The translations under genes and the position numbers were made by a program. Below, piece by piece: positions 43,317-52,323 of a stretch of DNA of 64,000 nucleotides (position 1 is its first letter; each line of letters starts with the position of its first letter). Under the pieces are notes generated by a model. The model saw nothing but the letters and a program-made list of their open reading frames with translations, was not told where the DNA came from and searched no databases. Source of the DNA: Ferdinandcohnia humi_A (GTDB lineage Bacteria; Bacillota; Bacilli; Bacillales; Bacillaceae_L); contig JBLKRX010000011.1 in the NCBI GenBank assembly GCA_047608075.1, forward strand, positions 1-64,000, given 5' to 3'.

Positions 43317-44360
43317 TTATTTTATAAATTTATAGGTTGTCACTGATTGATAGACCTCATCCTTTTCGAGAACCGCTGATGGGAAATGTGGATGATTGAG
43401 TGAATCAGGGAATCCTTGTGTTTCTAAGCATAGACCTAGGTATTTCCTTGATTGAACGCCTCGGATTGAAAAATGGTCCTCTAACTGAGTTCCCGTATAT
43501 AAAACAACTGCAGGCTGGTTTGTTTCAATAACAAGACCTCTTCCGCTTACTTCGTCGTAGAGCGTGATTTCCTGATTTTGATTTTCTGCAAGTACAAATG
43601 GGTGGTCGTACCCTTTACCAGCAAGAACGTTTTGATGATTTGTTGATTCAACGCCATCCTTAATTTTTCTACCTGAACGGAAATCAAAAGCGGTTTCGTC
43701 AACAGACAGAATTTCTCCTGTTGGAATCAGGTCTTCTCTTAATTCAAGAAAACAATCACTCTTAAGGGTTAATTTGTGTTCGAGGATATCTGTTTTTAGA
43801 TTACCACTTAAGTTAAAGTACGAGTGATTCGTTATGTTTACTACTGTTTTTTGATCACTTGTGCCTTCGTACGAAATCTGGAGTTCATTTTGATTGTTAA
43901 GGGTATAGATAGCTTTTATGTGAAGATTTCCTGGATACCCTTCCTCCCCGTCTTTACTTACATAGGAAAATTCAAGGGACAGGAGGTCAGACGCCTCTTT
44001 AACTTTTGTATCCCAGATTACCTTGTCAAAGCCTTTTAGACCACCATGAAGATGATTGTTGTTATTGTTTTTGGCAAGTTGATACGTTGTGCCATCTAAT
44101 GTGAACTCAGCATTGGCGATCCGACCCGCGTGGCGACCAACAATCGCACCGAAAAATGGCGAATATTGTTGGTATTCCTCAATCGTATCAAAGCCTAATA
44201 CAATATTTTCAAGGTTCCCATTCTTGTCTGGTGCAAGGATTTTGGTAATAATACATCCATAATCAATCGTAGTGATTTCCATGCCGTTGTCATTGATCAT
44301 TGTGTAAGCCGTAACTACCTGTCCGTCTACTTCAGCAAATTTCTGTTGTACTACCTTCAT
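43317..44360 (-). CDS. galM: Galactose mutarotase (aldose 1-epimerase)
   Basis: A 347-residue aldose 1-epimerase. Motifs: FFGAIVGRHAGRIANAEF, NNNNHLHGGLKGFDKVIW (His), VNITNHSYFNLSG (catalytic His) and a C-terminal Glu in GLCLETQGFPDSLNHPHFP. It interconverts alpha- and beta-galactose, supplying GalK. It is last in the galactose cluster, separated from galT by 278 bp of repeats; possibly still co-transcribed. SD GGAG 10 nt upstream. Confidence 0.93.
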   Translation of the reverse strand: MKVVQQKFAEVDGQVVTAYTMINDNGMEITTIDYGCIITKILAPDKNGNLENIVLGFDTIEEYQQYSPFFGAIVGRHAGRIANAEFTLDGTTYQLAKNNNNNHLHGGLKGFDKVIWDTKVKEASDLLSLEFSYVSKDGEEGYPGNLHIKAIYTLNNQNELQISYEGTSDQKTVVNITNHSYFNLSGNLKTDILEHKLTLKSDCFLELREDLIPTGEILSVDETAFDFRSGRKIKDGVESTNHQNVLAGKGYDHPFVLAENQNQEITLYDEVSGRGLVIETNQPAVVLYTGTQLEDHFSIRGVQSRKYLGLCLETQGFPDSLNHPHFPSAVLEKDEVYQSVTTYKFIK

Positions 44361-44638
44361 CTATCCAAAACTCCAATCCGGTTAATATATGTTTCCGTAA
44401 GGGATGAAAGGTGGTTGAACCTCCACTTTCAAGTGAAAATGGAGGCCTCGCCTTTGTTCTTTGGTAACGCTAGTGTCCCCGCTTGCAAAGCACGCCACTC
44501 CCACCTGATGAGGAGTGGTGTCCACCTCAGGCGGACAAATCGGGTGAATTGTCTTTCTGTGGTGCCTGACACCATAGATGGACAAAAGGGGTATTTGTCT
44601 TTCTGTGGTGCCTGACACCGTATCTAAACACCAATTTA
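44361..44638. repeat. Intergenic GGTGCCTGACACC repeats within gal cluster
   Basis: Two copies of GGTGCCTGACACC (44561-44573 and 44607-44619), each preceded by TTGTCTTTCTGT, and a hairpin pair GGAGTGGTGTCCACCTC. The region matches the element at 17995-18142 in inverse order, so the same repeat family sits between galT and galM. Confidence 0.7.
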
Positions 44639-46120
44639 TTATAGGGCGTCGGTGAAGCGGCGGAATGCGATTTGGCCGGGTTCGGTTTGTTTGTAGACGC
44701 CTGCGTCTTCTAGGACTCTTACGAATTTCATGCCGGCTTCTTTGCGGATGATTTCTTGCGCATTCTCTCGCGTTATGTTTGCTCCGTATTTTGCTTTTAG
44801 CTCGTTTGCCCATGGGAGGTGATAGTCTTTTACCTCTGCTGGTTCACCAACTAAAAACGCTTCAATGTCTTTTAATTCTTGTTCAAGTCGAGCTGGTAAG
44901 ACTGCGAGTCCCATTACCTCGATTAGACCAATGTTTTCTTTCTTAATATGATGCACATCTGCATGAGGATGGAAGATGCCAAGTGGATGCTCCTCGCTTG
45001 TGCGGTTATTTCTGAGGACGAGATCCATCTCAAACAATCCGTCACGCATACGCACAATCGGTGTGATGGTATTATGTCTTGTATCCCCTGAGTAAGCGAC
45101 AATTTCTACCTCTGGGTCACTATAATTCTTCCATTTTTCTAAGATCATTTCTGCTGCATTCGCTAGCTCTTCGCGGTCGTTTCCGCGAAGACGAATAACG
45201 GATAGTGGCCATCTAAGAGTACTCGCCTGAATCAATGGATAATCACCTAATGCGAACGAGTAAGCTTCCTCCGCCTTTGCCATTGCAAATTCATACTTAC
45301 CACCCTGGTAATGGTCATGACTTAAAATTGAACCACCGACAATTGGTAAATCGGCATTTGACCCAATGAAATAGCTAGGAAACTTTTCAACAAATTCAAG
45401 TAATCTTTCAAACGCACTTCTGTTAATTTTCATGACCCGATGCTCACCACTAAGGACAATACAATGTTCGTTGTAGTACACATATGGTGAGTATTGAAGG
45501 AACCAAGTCTCCTCGGTTAGCTCAAGCGGAATAATGCGGTGGTTCGACCGGGGAGGGTGCCCCACACGTCCCTCATACCCTTCATTTTCAACACAAAGCA
45601 AGCACTTCGGATAGTTTGAAGAAACCTTCATCTCCCGCTCTCGCGCAATTTGCTTCGGGTCTTTTTCAGGCTTAGAAAGATTGATAGTAATATCTAAATC
45701 TCCATATGCCGTTTCCACGACATAGTTGATATTCTTCGCAATGCTTTTCGTTTGAATATAATTGCTGTTTCTACTTAATTCATAGAAAAACGATGTTGCC
45801 TCAGCTGGGTTTTCGTTATATTTTTCATAAAACAGCTTTGTTACCTCAGATGGTCTAGGTACGAGCACATTCATGATTTTACTAGAAAGTATCTCTTTAT
45901 CACTGTCCAGGTCTGAGATGATTTCCTTTTGAACCGCATACGCTACTAATTCCTCTAAAAGATCAGGAATGCTCGCTTGCATTGGTTCCTCAGCAGAAAA
46001 ATCGTTCAGTCCTAACAACGCCATGATTTGATTCCGAGAATAAATTTCGTCTTGTGGGTTAATCATTCCCTTGGATATGGCACTCGTCACGAGTCCCTGT
46101 ATTCCTTGGTATACATTCAT
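44639..46120 (-). CDS. galT: UDP-glucose-hexose-1-phosphate uridylyltransferase
   Basis: A 493-residue class II (Firmicute-type) GalT, longer than the E. coli enzyme. Conserved: CLLCVENEGYEGRVGHPPRSNHRIIPLEL, and the central GSILSHDHYQGGKYEFAMAKAEE with the His-x-His type catalytic region. It transfers UMP from UDP-glucose to galactose-1-phosphate. SD AAGGGGG. It starts 12 bp after galE. Confidence 0.95.
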   Translation of the reverse strand: MNVYQGIQGLVTSAISKGMINPQDEIYSRNQIMALLGLNDFSAEEPMQASIPDLLEELVAYAVQKEIISDLDSDKEILSSKIMNVLVPRPSEVTKLFYEKYNENPAEATSFFYELSRNSNYIQTKSIAKNINYVVETAYGDLDITINLSKPEKDPKQIAREREMKVSSNYPKCLLCVENEGYEGRVGHPPRSNHRIIPLELTEETWFLQYSPYVYYNEHCIVLSGEHRVMKINRSAFERLLEFVEKFPSYFIGSNADLPIVGGSILSHDHYQGGKYEFAMAKAEEAYSFALGDYPLIQASTLRWPLSVIRLRGNDREELANAAEMILEKWKNYSDPEVEIVAYSGDTRHNTITPIVRMRDGLFEMDLVLRNNRTSEEHPLGIFHPHADVHHIKKENIGLIEVMGLAVLPARLEQELKDIEAFLVGEPAEVKDYHLPWANELKAKYGANITRENAQEIIRKEAGMKFVRVLEDAGVYKQTEPGQIAFRRFTDAL

Positions 46121-46132
46121 GCTGTAACCCCC

Positions 46133-47122
46133 TTAGTCGTTGTAGCCTTGTGGGTGTGTACGATGCCAGTTCCATGCATCCTCGATAATTTTTTTAATAG
46201 ACGTACGCTGTGGGTTCCAGCCCAACACTTTTTTCGCTTTTTCGGAAGAAGCTATTAGTCGACTTGGGTCCCCGCTACGTCTTGCTTCGATTTTCACAGG
46301 GATGTCCTTACCCGTTACTTGGCGTGCTGTTTCGACCATCTCCTTAACAGAGAAGCCTTGCCCACTACCTAGGTTGATGATGTTGCTATCCCCACCATTT
46401 TGTAGGTAGCGAAGCGCTAAAATATGAGCATCGATTAAGTCCTCAACATGGATGTAGTCACGGATACAGGTCCCATCCGGTGTGTCATAGTCATCTCCAA
46501 AGATAGATAGATGTGCTCGTTGCCCTAACGCTGCTTGTAAAATAACTGGAATCAAATGTGTTTCTGGGTCATGGTCTTCGCCAATTTCACTCGTAGACCT
46601 TGCGCCAGCAACATTGAAGTAACGTAAGGAAACATATTTCATTCCGTACGCGCCTTCACACCATTTCATCATCTTTTCCATCGCTAGTTTTGTTTCCCCG
46701 TACGCATTTGTAGGTGCTGCTGGCATATCCTCAGTGATCGGCATAACCTCTTGCTCACCATAGGTTGCAGCGGTTGATGAAAAGACAATATACTTCACGC
46801 CAAACTCTTCCATTACTTCAAGTAATACTTGAGTCCCGTACACATTGTTATTGAAGTATTCTAAAGGCTTTTGCATTGATTCCCCAACAAGAGAATTCGC
46901 GGCAAAATGGATGATACCCTCGATGTTTTCGGATTTGAAGACATTGCGTAAAAATTCCTTGTCGCGCATATCCCCTTTATAAAATGTCGCTTTTGAATGA
47001 AGAGCTTTTTCATGTCCCGTTTGTAAATTATCAACCACGACCACCTCATAACCTTGGTCAATTAATTGATAGACTGCATGTGAACCGATATATCCTGCTC
47101 CACCTAATACTAAAACACTCAT
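46133..47122 (-). CDS. galE: UDP-glucose 4-epimerase
   Basis: A 329-residue extended SDR. NAD motif VLGGAGYIGSHAV, active-site YGETKLAMEKM with Tyr/Lys, TPDGTCIRDYIHVEDL and ARRSGDPSRLIAS typical of GalE. It interconverts UDP-galactose and UDP-glucose. SD AGGAGG. 11 bp after galK. Confidence 0.96.
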   Translation of the reverse strand: MSVLVLGGAGYIGSHAVYQLIDQGYEVVVVDNLQTGHEKALHSKATFYKGDMRDKEFLRNVFKSENIEGIIHFAANSLVGESMQKPLEYFNNNVYGTQVLLEVMEEFGVKYIVFSSTAATYGEQEVMPITEDMPAAPTNAYGETKLAMEKMMKWCEGAYGMKYVSLRYFNVAGARSTSEIGEDHDPETHLIPVILQAALGQRAHLSIFGDDYDTPDGTCIRDYIHVEDLIDAHILALRYLQNGGDSNIINLGSGQGFSVKEMVETARQVTGKDIPVKIEARRSGDPSRLIASSEKAKKVLGWNPQRTSIKKIIEDAWNWHRTHPQGYND

Positions 47123-47133
47123 TTTTTCTCCTC

Positions 47134-48309
47134 CTATCGGACTTCCTTCGTTCCATCTCCAATGCTTGCAACATAAAATGTTGCGTCATAGCCAATTTTT
47201 TCACGATATTTTTTTCCAACCGTTTCAATAAATGCATCTGTTTGCTCTGTTTCCACTAGAGCGATTGCACAGCCACCGAAGCCAGCCCCTGTCATACGAG
47301 CACCTACTGTCCCTTTTTGCTCCCAAGCAGCTTCAGCAAGCGTATCAAGTTCGACACCTGTTACCTCGTAATCTTCTTTTAGCGATGTATGTGAGTCATT
47401 CATGAGTTGACCAAACACGTCTAAATTTCCATTTCGTAATTCATTCAACGCCTTGATTGTACGGTGGTTTTCGTACACTGCATGCTTCGCTCGTTTTTGC
47501 AAAATAGGATCTGGAATTACATGTTTATGTTGTTCAAATTGTTCTGGAGTTAAATCACCGAGAGTTTGAATATCTAGTTCTTGCTGTAGGTATCCAAGTG
47601 CCTTCTCACATTCACTTCGGCGCTCATTGTATTTTGAATCTGCTAACTCTCTACGTTTATTCGTGTTCATGATAACAATTTGGTGCTCAGTCAAAGTAAG
47701 AGGAGCATATTCATACTGTAATGTGTTGCAATCTAATAGAATGCCGTGGTCCGCTTTCCCCATTCCAATTGCAAACTGGTCCATGATTCCGCTATTTACG
47801 CCGATAAATTGATTTTCTACCTTTTGACCAAGCTTCACAAGCTCAACGCGATCAATGGTAAGCTCAAACACCTCATTTAGGATAACCCCGATTAACATCT
47901 CAATCGATGCTGAAGAGGAAAGTCCAGCTCCATTTGGGATATTTCCATAAACTAAAATGTCCAGCCCATTTCCAATCTCAGAGCCTGTTTCTTTAATAAA
48001 ACGAATCATCCCTTTTGGGAAGTTAGCCCATGTATGTTCCTTCACATAGTCAAGTTCATCAAGTGAAAACTCAATGATTCCCGCATCTGGAAAGTTCATC
48101 GAGTATAGACGAACAAGTCGATCTTCACGTTTACGTACAACACCATAGGTTCCATACGTAATCGCACATGGAAACACATGTCCGCCGTTATAATCTGTGT
48201 GCTCACCAATTAAATTGATTCGCCCAGGTGAAAAGAAAAGTCTTATCTCTGCGTTATTTTGACCTGGGAATAATTCTTCAAATTGGCTTCGTAACGATTG
48301 TTGATCCAT
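47134..48309 (-). CDS. galK: Galactokinase
   Basis: A 391-residue GHMP kinase. Galactokinase signature GRINLIGEHTDYNGGHVFP, ATP-binding PNGAGLSSSASIEMLIG, and C-terminal GARMTGAGFGGCAIALV. It phosphorylates galactose at C1. SD AAGGAG. It starts 36 bp downstream of the LacI-type regulator gene. Confidence 0.96.
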   Translation of the reverse strand: MDQQSLRSQFEELFPGQNNAEIRLFFSPGRINLIGEHTDYNGGHVFPCAITYGTYGVVRKREDRLVRLYSMNFPDAGIIEFSLDELDYVKEHTWANFPKGMIRFIKETGSEIGNGLDILVYGNIPNGAGLSSSASIEMLIGVILNEVFELTIDRVELVKLGQKVENQFIGVNSGIMDQFAIGMGKADHGILLDCNTLQYEYAPLTLTEHQIVIMNTNKRRELADSKYNERRSECEKALGYLQQELDIQTLGDLTPEQFEQHKHVIPDPILQKRAKHAVYENHRTIKALNELRNGNLDVFGQLMNDSHTSLKEDYEVTGVELDTLAEAAWEQKGTVGARMTGAGFGGCAIALVETEQTDAFIETVGKKYREKIGYDATFYVASIGDGTKEVR

Positions 48310-48345
48310 CTATAATTCTCCTTACTCTTGCGAAAAAAGCTCCTA

Positions 48346-49335
48346 TTAAAAGCTGCTTTTTCGTTTGATTAGTTCTGTTGCAATAAAGACCTTCTTTGCG
48401 ATTCTTCTGCCTAATACACGTTCCATTAAGGTATCAACAGCCGTTTCACCCATTAACTCCGTATGAACCTTCAACGTTGTTAAGGAAGGAAAAATATATT
48501 TGGAGACACTAATATCATTGAGTCCAACAATATTTACCCGTTCAGGAACAGGAATATTTTCTTCGTGAAGGGCTCGTAAACACCCAATTGCAATTAAATC
48601 ATTGCCCGCAAAAAAGGCTGATGGAAGCTTATCACCAAGCTCTTTGATGGCTTGCTTCATTAATTTGTATCCGCTATTAACGGCAAACGTTCCAATGTAG
48701 ATATTTTTTTCATCATACAGGTTTTGCTCTTTCATATAGGAACGAAAGGTTGTTTCCCGTAAATCTTGAATTTCTGCAGACTTATCTCGATAGGTTTCAC
48801 GTCCTCCGATAAATCCAATCGATTTGTGATCCTTATCAAGTAAATAATTGATTACCTTTTTCGTTGCTTTTTCAAAATCAATAATAATGGAGTCGTATAC
48901 ATCTTCATCTGGGTTATTGTCAACAAACACAATGTTCTCATGTATCTCAGCTAATGCAGAAACCTGTGAAGAACTAAACTTCCCAACAGCAATAATGCCT
49001 TGAAGGTTCTCATTTTTCAGTTCTGCTAGTTCATCGTAAAAATAGTTCACAAACTGGATATTTAATTGTTGGGAGCGTTGCTCAATGCCATACCGAATGG
49101 ACATATAGTAAATATCCTCAAGCTCCTCTTTTTCTGTATACCAATGAATAATAGCTATCTTAGAGGAAGGCGTTTTCTTGGCTGCCTTCTTTTTATAAGA
49201 GAGTTCCTCTGCCACCTCGAAGATTTTCTTCTTAGTATCATCTGTTACAGATAAAGTTTCATCGTAATTTAAAACGCGTGAAACCGTTGCGATTGATACG
49301 CCCACTTTTTCTGCAATGTCTTTAATTGTAGCCAC
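48346..49335 (-). CDS. LacI family regulator of galactose genes
   Basis: A 329-residue LacI/GalR-type regulator. The N-terminal helix-turn-helix and hinge are ATIKDIAEKVGVSIATVSRVLN; the rest is a periplasmic-binding-like effector domain (SIGFIGGRETYRDKSAEIQ, FAGNDLIAIGCLRALHEENIPVPE). It heads the unit regulator-galK-galE-galT-(galM), probably repressing it in the absence of galactose, by analogy to GalR. GTG 49335 with SD AAGGAGGGG. A composite repeat ends 17 bp upstream. Confidence 0.88.
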   Translation of the reverse strand: MATIKDIAEKVGVSIATVSRVLNYDETLSVTDDTKKKIFEVAEELSYKKKAAKKTPSSKIAIIHWYTEKEELEDIYYMSIRYGIEQRSQQLNIQFVNYFYDELAELKNENLQGIIAVGKFSSSQVSALAEIHENIVFVDNNPDEDVYDSIIIDFEKATKKVINYLLDKDHKSIGFIGGRETYRDKSAEIQDLRETTFRSYMKEQNLYDEKNIYIGTFAVNSGYKLMKQAIKELGDKLPSAFFAGNDLIAIGCLRALHEENIPVPERVNIVGLNDISVSKYIFPSLTTLKVHTELMGETAVDTLMERVLGRRIAKKVFIATELIKRKSSF

Positions 49336-49352
49336 TATTATCCCCCCTCCTT

Positions 49353-49650
49353 ATCAAATGCGCCTTGGGGTATTTACGCCCCGAATTTTTCGAGCTTGCT
49401 CGATAAAGTGAAACTTCAATCTGGGGGCTTTTATCCACAGATTGTTAGTTGAACCAATCGGGCATTTACTGGCAGTTGCCCCATGGGGCTTAATGCCAGT
49501 TGATGCTGGAAAATTTCCCCTTGAAAAATCGAGACATCTGCCGGAGGCTTTACTTTTATTAAGTCGGGGTTGGGACCCCCACTTAACTATATACTTATTT
49601 TGTATTCAACCCCACTTTTAGATGTTGGGAACATCTACTGAATAAAGTTA
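49353..49650 (-). repeat. Composite dispersed repeat, copy 5 (full length)
   Basis: About 298 bp. Read on the minus strand from TTAACTTTATTCAGTAGATG through GTAAAGCCTCCGGCAGATG, ATCAACTGGCATTAAGCCCC, ATGGGGCAACTGCCAG, CCCGATTGGTTCAACTAAC, TCTGTGGATAAAAGCCCCCA, GAAGTTTCACTTTATCGAGC to AAGGCGCATTTGAT, which abuts the SD of the LacI-type gene. It forms the whole 5' untranslated region of that gene. Confidence 0.85.
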
Positions 49651-49727
49651 AAATTTTTCTTTTTATTTCAAGTAAACTATGCTTTAATTCTATAAATGGG
49701 AGATTTTAACATCCTATGTTAACGGTT

Positions 49728-49743
49728 TGTAAAACCGCTTACA
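49728..49743. promoter_or_regulatory. Candidate operator/cre site upstream of gal unit
   Basis: TGTAAAACCGCTTACA has TGTAA/TTACA arms; on the minus strand it fits the CcpA consensus TGWNANCGNTNWCA with one mismatch. If real it would lie upstream of the gal promoter, before the dispersed repeat. Confidence 0.4.
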
Positions 49744-49871
49744 TCTCTATTTTAATACTTTCAGTAAAATTATCAATTATTTTTACTTATTTTTTACCCG
49801 TTTTTAACTTATTTTTTATTTGAGGGAGTCTAATCCTGATTTTTAACAAATTACCGCTCCAAATTTTAATA

Positions 49872-49895
49872 AGAAAACCCGCCAAAATGGCGAGT
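49872..49895 (-). terminator. Terminator of GH43/ABC/GH2 operon
   Basis: CTCGCCATTTTGGCGGG on the minus strand forms a compact hairpin followed by TTTTCTTATT, directly after the GH2 gene. Confidence 0.85.
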
Positions 49896-49903
49896 TCTCA
49901 AAC

Positions 49904-51703
49904 TCAGTCTTTCACAATCGGTGAGTGCCACATATCATTGATTTCTCTAATTTTAGAGAGCTCACATTTCGGCTTACGATCATATGTTAAAATTCCGTTG
50001 ATTTCTTGCTCAACGTCCGTTAACTGTGTATAGCAATATCCATGAAGTACCTTTGAAGCATATACCGCCTCCATAACTCTACGGTAATCCGCCACAAACT
50101 CTTCTTCATTTTTAACAGATGTATAGCCCCAACCGCTTTCTTCTCCAACCTTGAAGCCAATACCACCGAACTCTGTTAATAAAATCGGCTCGCCTTGATG
50201 TTCAAAGCCATCTGCATAAATGCCACGAAGTGCAGGTTTAGATTTCAAGATTTCTTCTTTCGTTGAAAGTGATTCCTTAAATACTTCGTACTTCGCCTTT
50301 TCGTCAGCAGATCCATGGTTGTAGTTGTGTACCGCACAAATATCCGTTTGCGTTAACTCCCAGCCATCATTTGAAATCACCAAACGAGTTGTATCAAGGG
50401 AGTGAATCAAATGATACATCGCTTGTGAATGGTGCTGTTGTTGTTTATTGGCTTTGATAAATGGAACTCCCCAGCTTTCATTAATCGGTACCCATGCCAC
50501 GATTGATGGATGGTTGTAATCACGCTCAATGATTTCAAGCCATTCTCTTGTTAAACGAGAAACCGCGTCCTCACTATAAGAAGGTGATGCAGCACATTCT
50601 CCCCATACAAGGAAGCCTAGTTGGTCCGCCCAGTAAAGGAAACGAGGGTCCTCAACCTTTTGGTGTTTTCGGCATCCATTAAAGCCAATTTCTAACGCCA
50701 ACTCGATATCCTTTTTCAAATCCTCATCCGATGGAGCTGTTAATAAGCCTTCTGGCCAGTATCCTTGGTCAAGCACTAATTTTTGATAATATGGTCTGTT
50801 GTTGAGATACACCATGCCATTCTCAACATGGACTTTACGCATTCCAAAATAAGAGTCAACCTCGTCAAGAACAGTTGCATCATCTCTAAGTGTAATTTTA
50901 ATATCAAATAAGTTTGGAGTTTCAGGTGTCCAGTTCCAGCCTGTATGGTGGAAGGCTGTTCTGAAAATTTTACGATTATACAGGTCAATGGCGCGTTTGG
51001 TATGAGGCTCTAACAGCTTAATTGTGTCTTTAACCACCTTTTCACCTTTAAAAGAAATCTCAAGGTCTACTTGCTTTTCAAGGTAGTCACCTTGCACATC
51101 AAGTTCAACAATGATATTGCCTTGGTCGATGTCCGGTGTAAATCTAACCTTCGCTAAGCTCGTCGCACTAACAGGCTCCATCCACACAGGCTGCCAAATA
51201 CCAGTTGTACGTGTGTACCAAATCGCATCTGACTTCTCAATCCAGAACTGCTTTCCACGTGGGATTGTTTCATCTGTCGATGGGTCCTCTACCCGAACAA
51301 CAAGAGTCTCCGTTCCTCCTGTTAAATGATCCGTTACATCAAGTGAAAATGAAATATGTCCACCCTCGTGGAATCCAGCAAGTTGACCATTTACATAAAT
51401 CCATGCGCGATAGTCAACTGCACCAAAATGAAGAATGATGCGTTGGTCTAACCATTCCTTTGGTACACTGAATTCGCGACGATACCAAACATAATCATGG
51501 AAGCTTGGATCATTGATACCACTTAGCTTCGATTGATAGGCAAAAGGCACATTGATTTTTTTGTCAAACGCATTGCTGTTTTGGAACCACTTTTCCTTCA
51601 CGCCTATGTTTTGATCATCAAAAGCAAAGTCCCATTCACCGTTTAAGCTTTGCCATTCCTTACGTACAAGTTGGGGTCTCGGGTATTCTGTTCTATAGAT
51701 CAT
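49904..51703 (-). CDS. Glycoside hydrolase family 2 protein
   Basis: A 599-residue GH2 enzyme. N-terminal sugar-binding jelly roll (EWQSLNGEWDFAFDD), middle Ig-like domain, C-terminal TIM barrel. The acid/base Glu is in VPINESWGVPF and the nucleophile Glu in LLTEFGGIGFK. Family activities are beta-galactosidase, beta-glucuronidase and beta-mannosidase; the context (arabinan/galactan-like ABC operon next to gal genes) suggests beta-galactosidase or related exo-activity on imported oligosaccharides. No signal peptide. SD AAGGAG. Last gene of its operon. Confidence 0.9.
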   Translation of the reverse strand: MIYRTEYPRPQLVRKEWQSLNGEWDFAFDDQNIGVKEKWFQNSNAFDKKINVPFAYQSKLSGINDPSFHDYVWYRREFSVPKEWLDQRIILHFGAVDYRAWIYVNGQLAGFHEGGHISFSLDVTDHLTGGTETLVVRVEDPSTDETIPRGKQFWIEKSDAIWYTRTTGIWQPVWMEPVSATSLAKVRFTPDIDQGNIIVELDVQGDYLEKQVDLEISFKGEKVVKDTIKLLEPHTKRAIDLYNRKIFRTAFHHTGWNWTPETPNLFDIKITLRDDATVLDEVDSYFGMRKVHVENGMVYLNNRPYYQKLVLDQGYWPEGLLTAPSDEDLKKDIELALEIGFNGCRKHQKVEDPRFLYWADQLGFLVWGECAASPSYSEDAVSRLTREWLEIIERDYNHPSIVAWVPINESWGVPFIKANKQQQHHSQAMYHLIHSLDTTRLVISNDGWELTQTDICAVHNYNHGSADEKAKYEVFKESLSTKEEILKSKPALRGIYADGFEHQGEPILLTEFGGIGFKVGEESGWGYTSVKNEEEFVADYRRVMEAVYASKVLHGYCYTQLTDVEQEINGILTYDRKPKCELSKIREINDMWHSPIVKD

Positions 51704-51811
51704 ACTTTTTTTCTCCTTATCTATGTGGTGTTGTGTATTTGCATATTCGTTTTATAGGGTGGTTCGGCCACTGAGTGGTGGGGAACCGTTATATGTTTGG
51801 GTTTCGTTTTT

Positions 51812-51877
51812 GGGACAAGGAACCTGTCCCTCTGTCCCATTTCCCTCTGTCCCATTTTGGGACAAGGAACCTGTCCC
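51812..51877. repeat. GGGACAAGGAACCTGTCCC repeat
   Basis: Two direct copies of an imperfect 19-bp palindrome, GGGACAAGGAACCTGTCCC, at 51812-51830 and 51859-51877, between the GH2 and small membrane protein genes. Similar GGGAC...GTCCC elements recur in Bacillus intergenic DNA. Confidence 0.7.
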
Positions 51878-51898
51878 CATGTCCCACCCGTGTTCCAC

Positions 51899-52303
51899 TC
51901 ATTCCTCCGCGGCCTTGATGGGTTTGTTTTTGGCCAAGGCGATTACGGCGGCGATGAGGGTTAGGGTTAAGCTTATAAAGTCGGATAGGAAGTAAAAGGC
52001 AATTGCTAGGATGATCCAGTAAATAGGTAGCTTGTATTGAAGCGTGTTGTCTTTTACCATTCGCATGACAAAGATGATATTGAGCGCACCGATTAGGATA
52101 AAGAAGAGCCCGTACATGACACTAAAGCTATACAAACTATCAAAATAGGACTGGATTCCTTTTTGCTCGATGATACTTAGGTCACCAAGCTCAGCACCTT
52201 GATTTTTTAAATATATAGAATAAAAGAACACGGTGATAGTGCCGGTTATCAGCTGCCACGCGCTCGCTACATACATGATTTTTCGTTCAAATGATCGACT
52301 CAC
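51899..52303 (-). CDS. Small polytopic membrane protein
   Basis: A 134-residue protein with four hydrophobic segments (about residues 8-28, 60-80, 94-110, 110-125) and charged ends. GTG 52303 has SD AAGGAG 8 nt upstream; an in-frame GTG at 52312 abuts it. It lies between the ABC permease and GH2 genes in one operon. Function unknown. Confidence 0.7.
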   Translation of the reverse strand: MSRSFERKIMYVASAWQLITGTITVFFYSIYLKNQGAELGDLSIIEQKGIQSYFDSLYSFSVMYGLFFILIGALNIIFVMRMVKDNTLQYKLPIYWIILAIAFYFLSDFISLTLTLIAAVIALAKNKPIKAAEE

Positions 52304-52323
52304 TGGAATCACTCCTTACACGA

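Larger units (their letters stand above)
49651..49903. other. Intergenic region with operator-like palindromes
   Basis: Contains a candidate sugar operator or imperfect cre (TGTAAAACCGCTTACA, 49728-49743) nested with CGGTTTGTAAAACCG (49723-49737), about 390 bp upstream of the gal regulator gene, and the terminator of the GH2 gene at 49872-49895. The rest is AT-rich. Confidence 0.5.

Noticed and set aside
44382..44813. A 143-codon minus-strand ORF overlapping the galT 3' end
   Set aside because: Arg-rich shadow frame of galT running into repeats; no SD.
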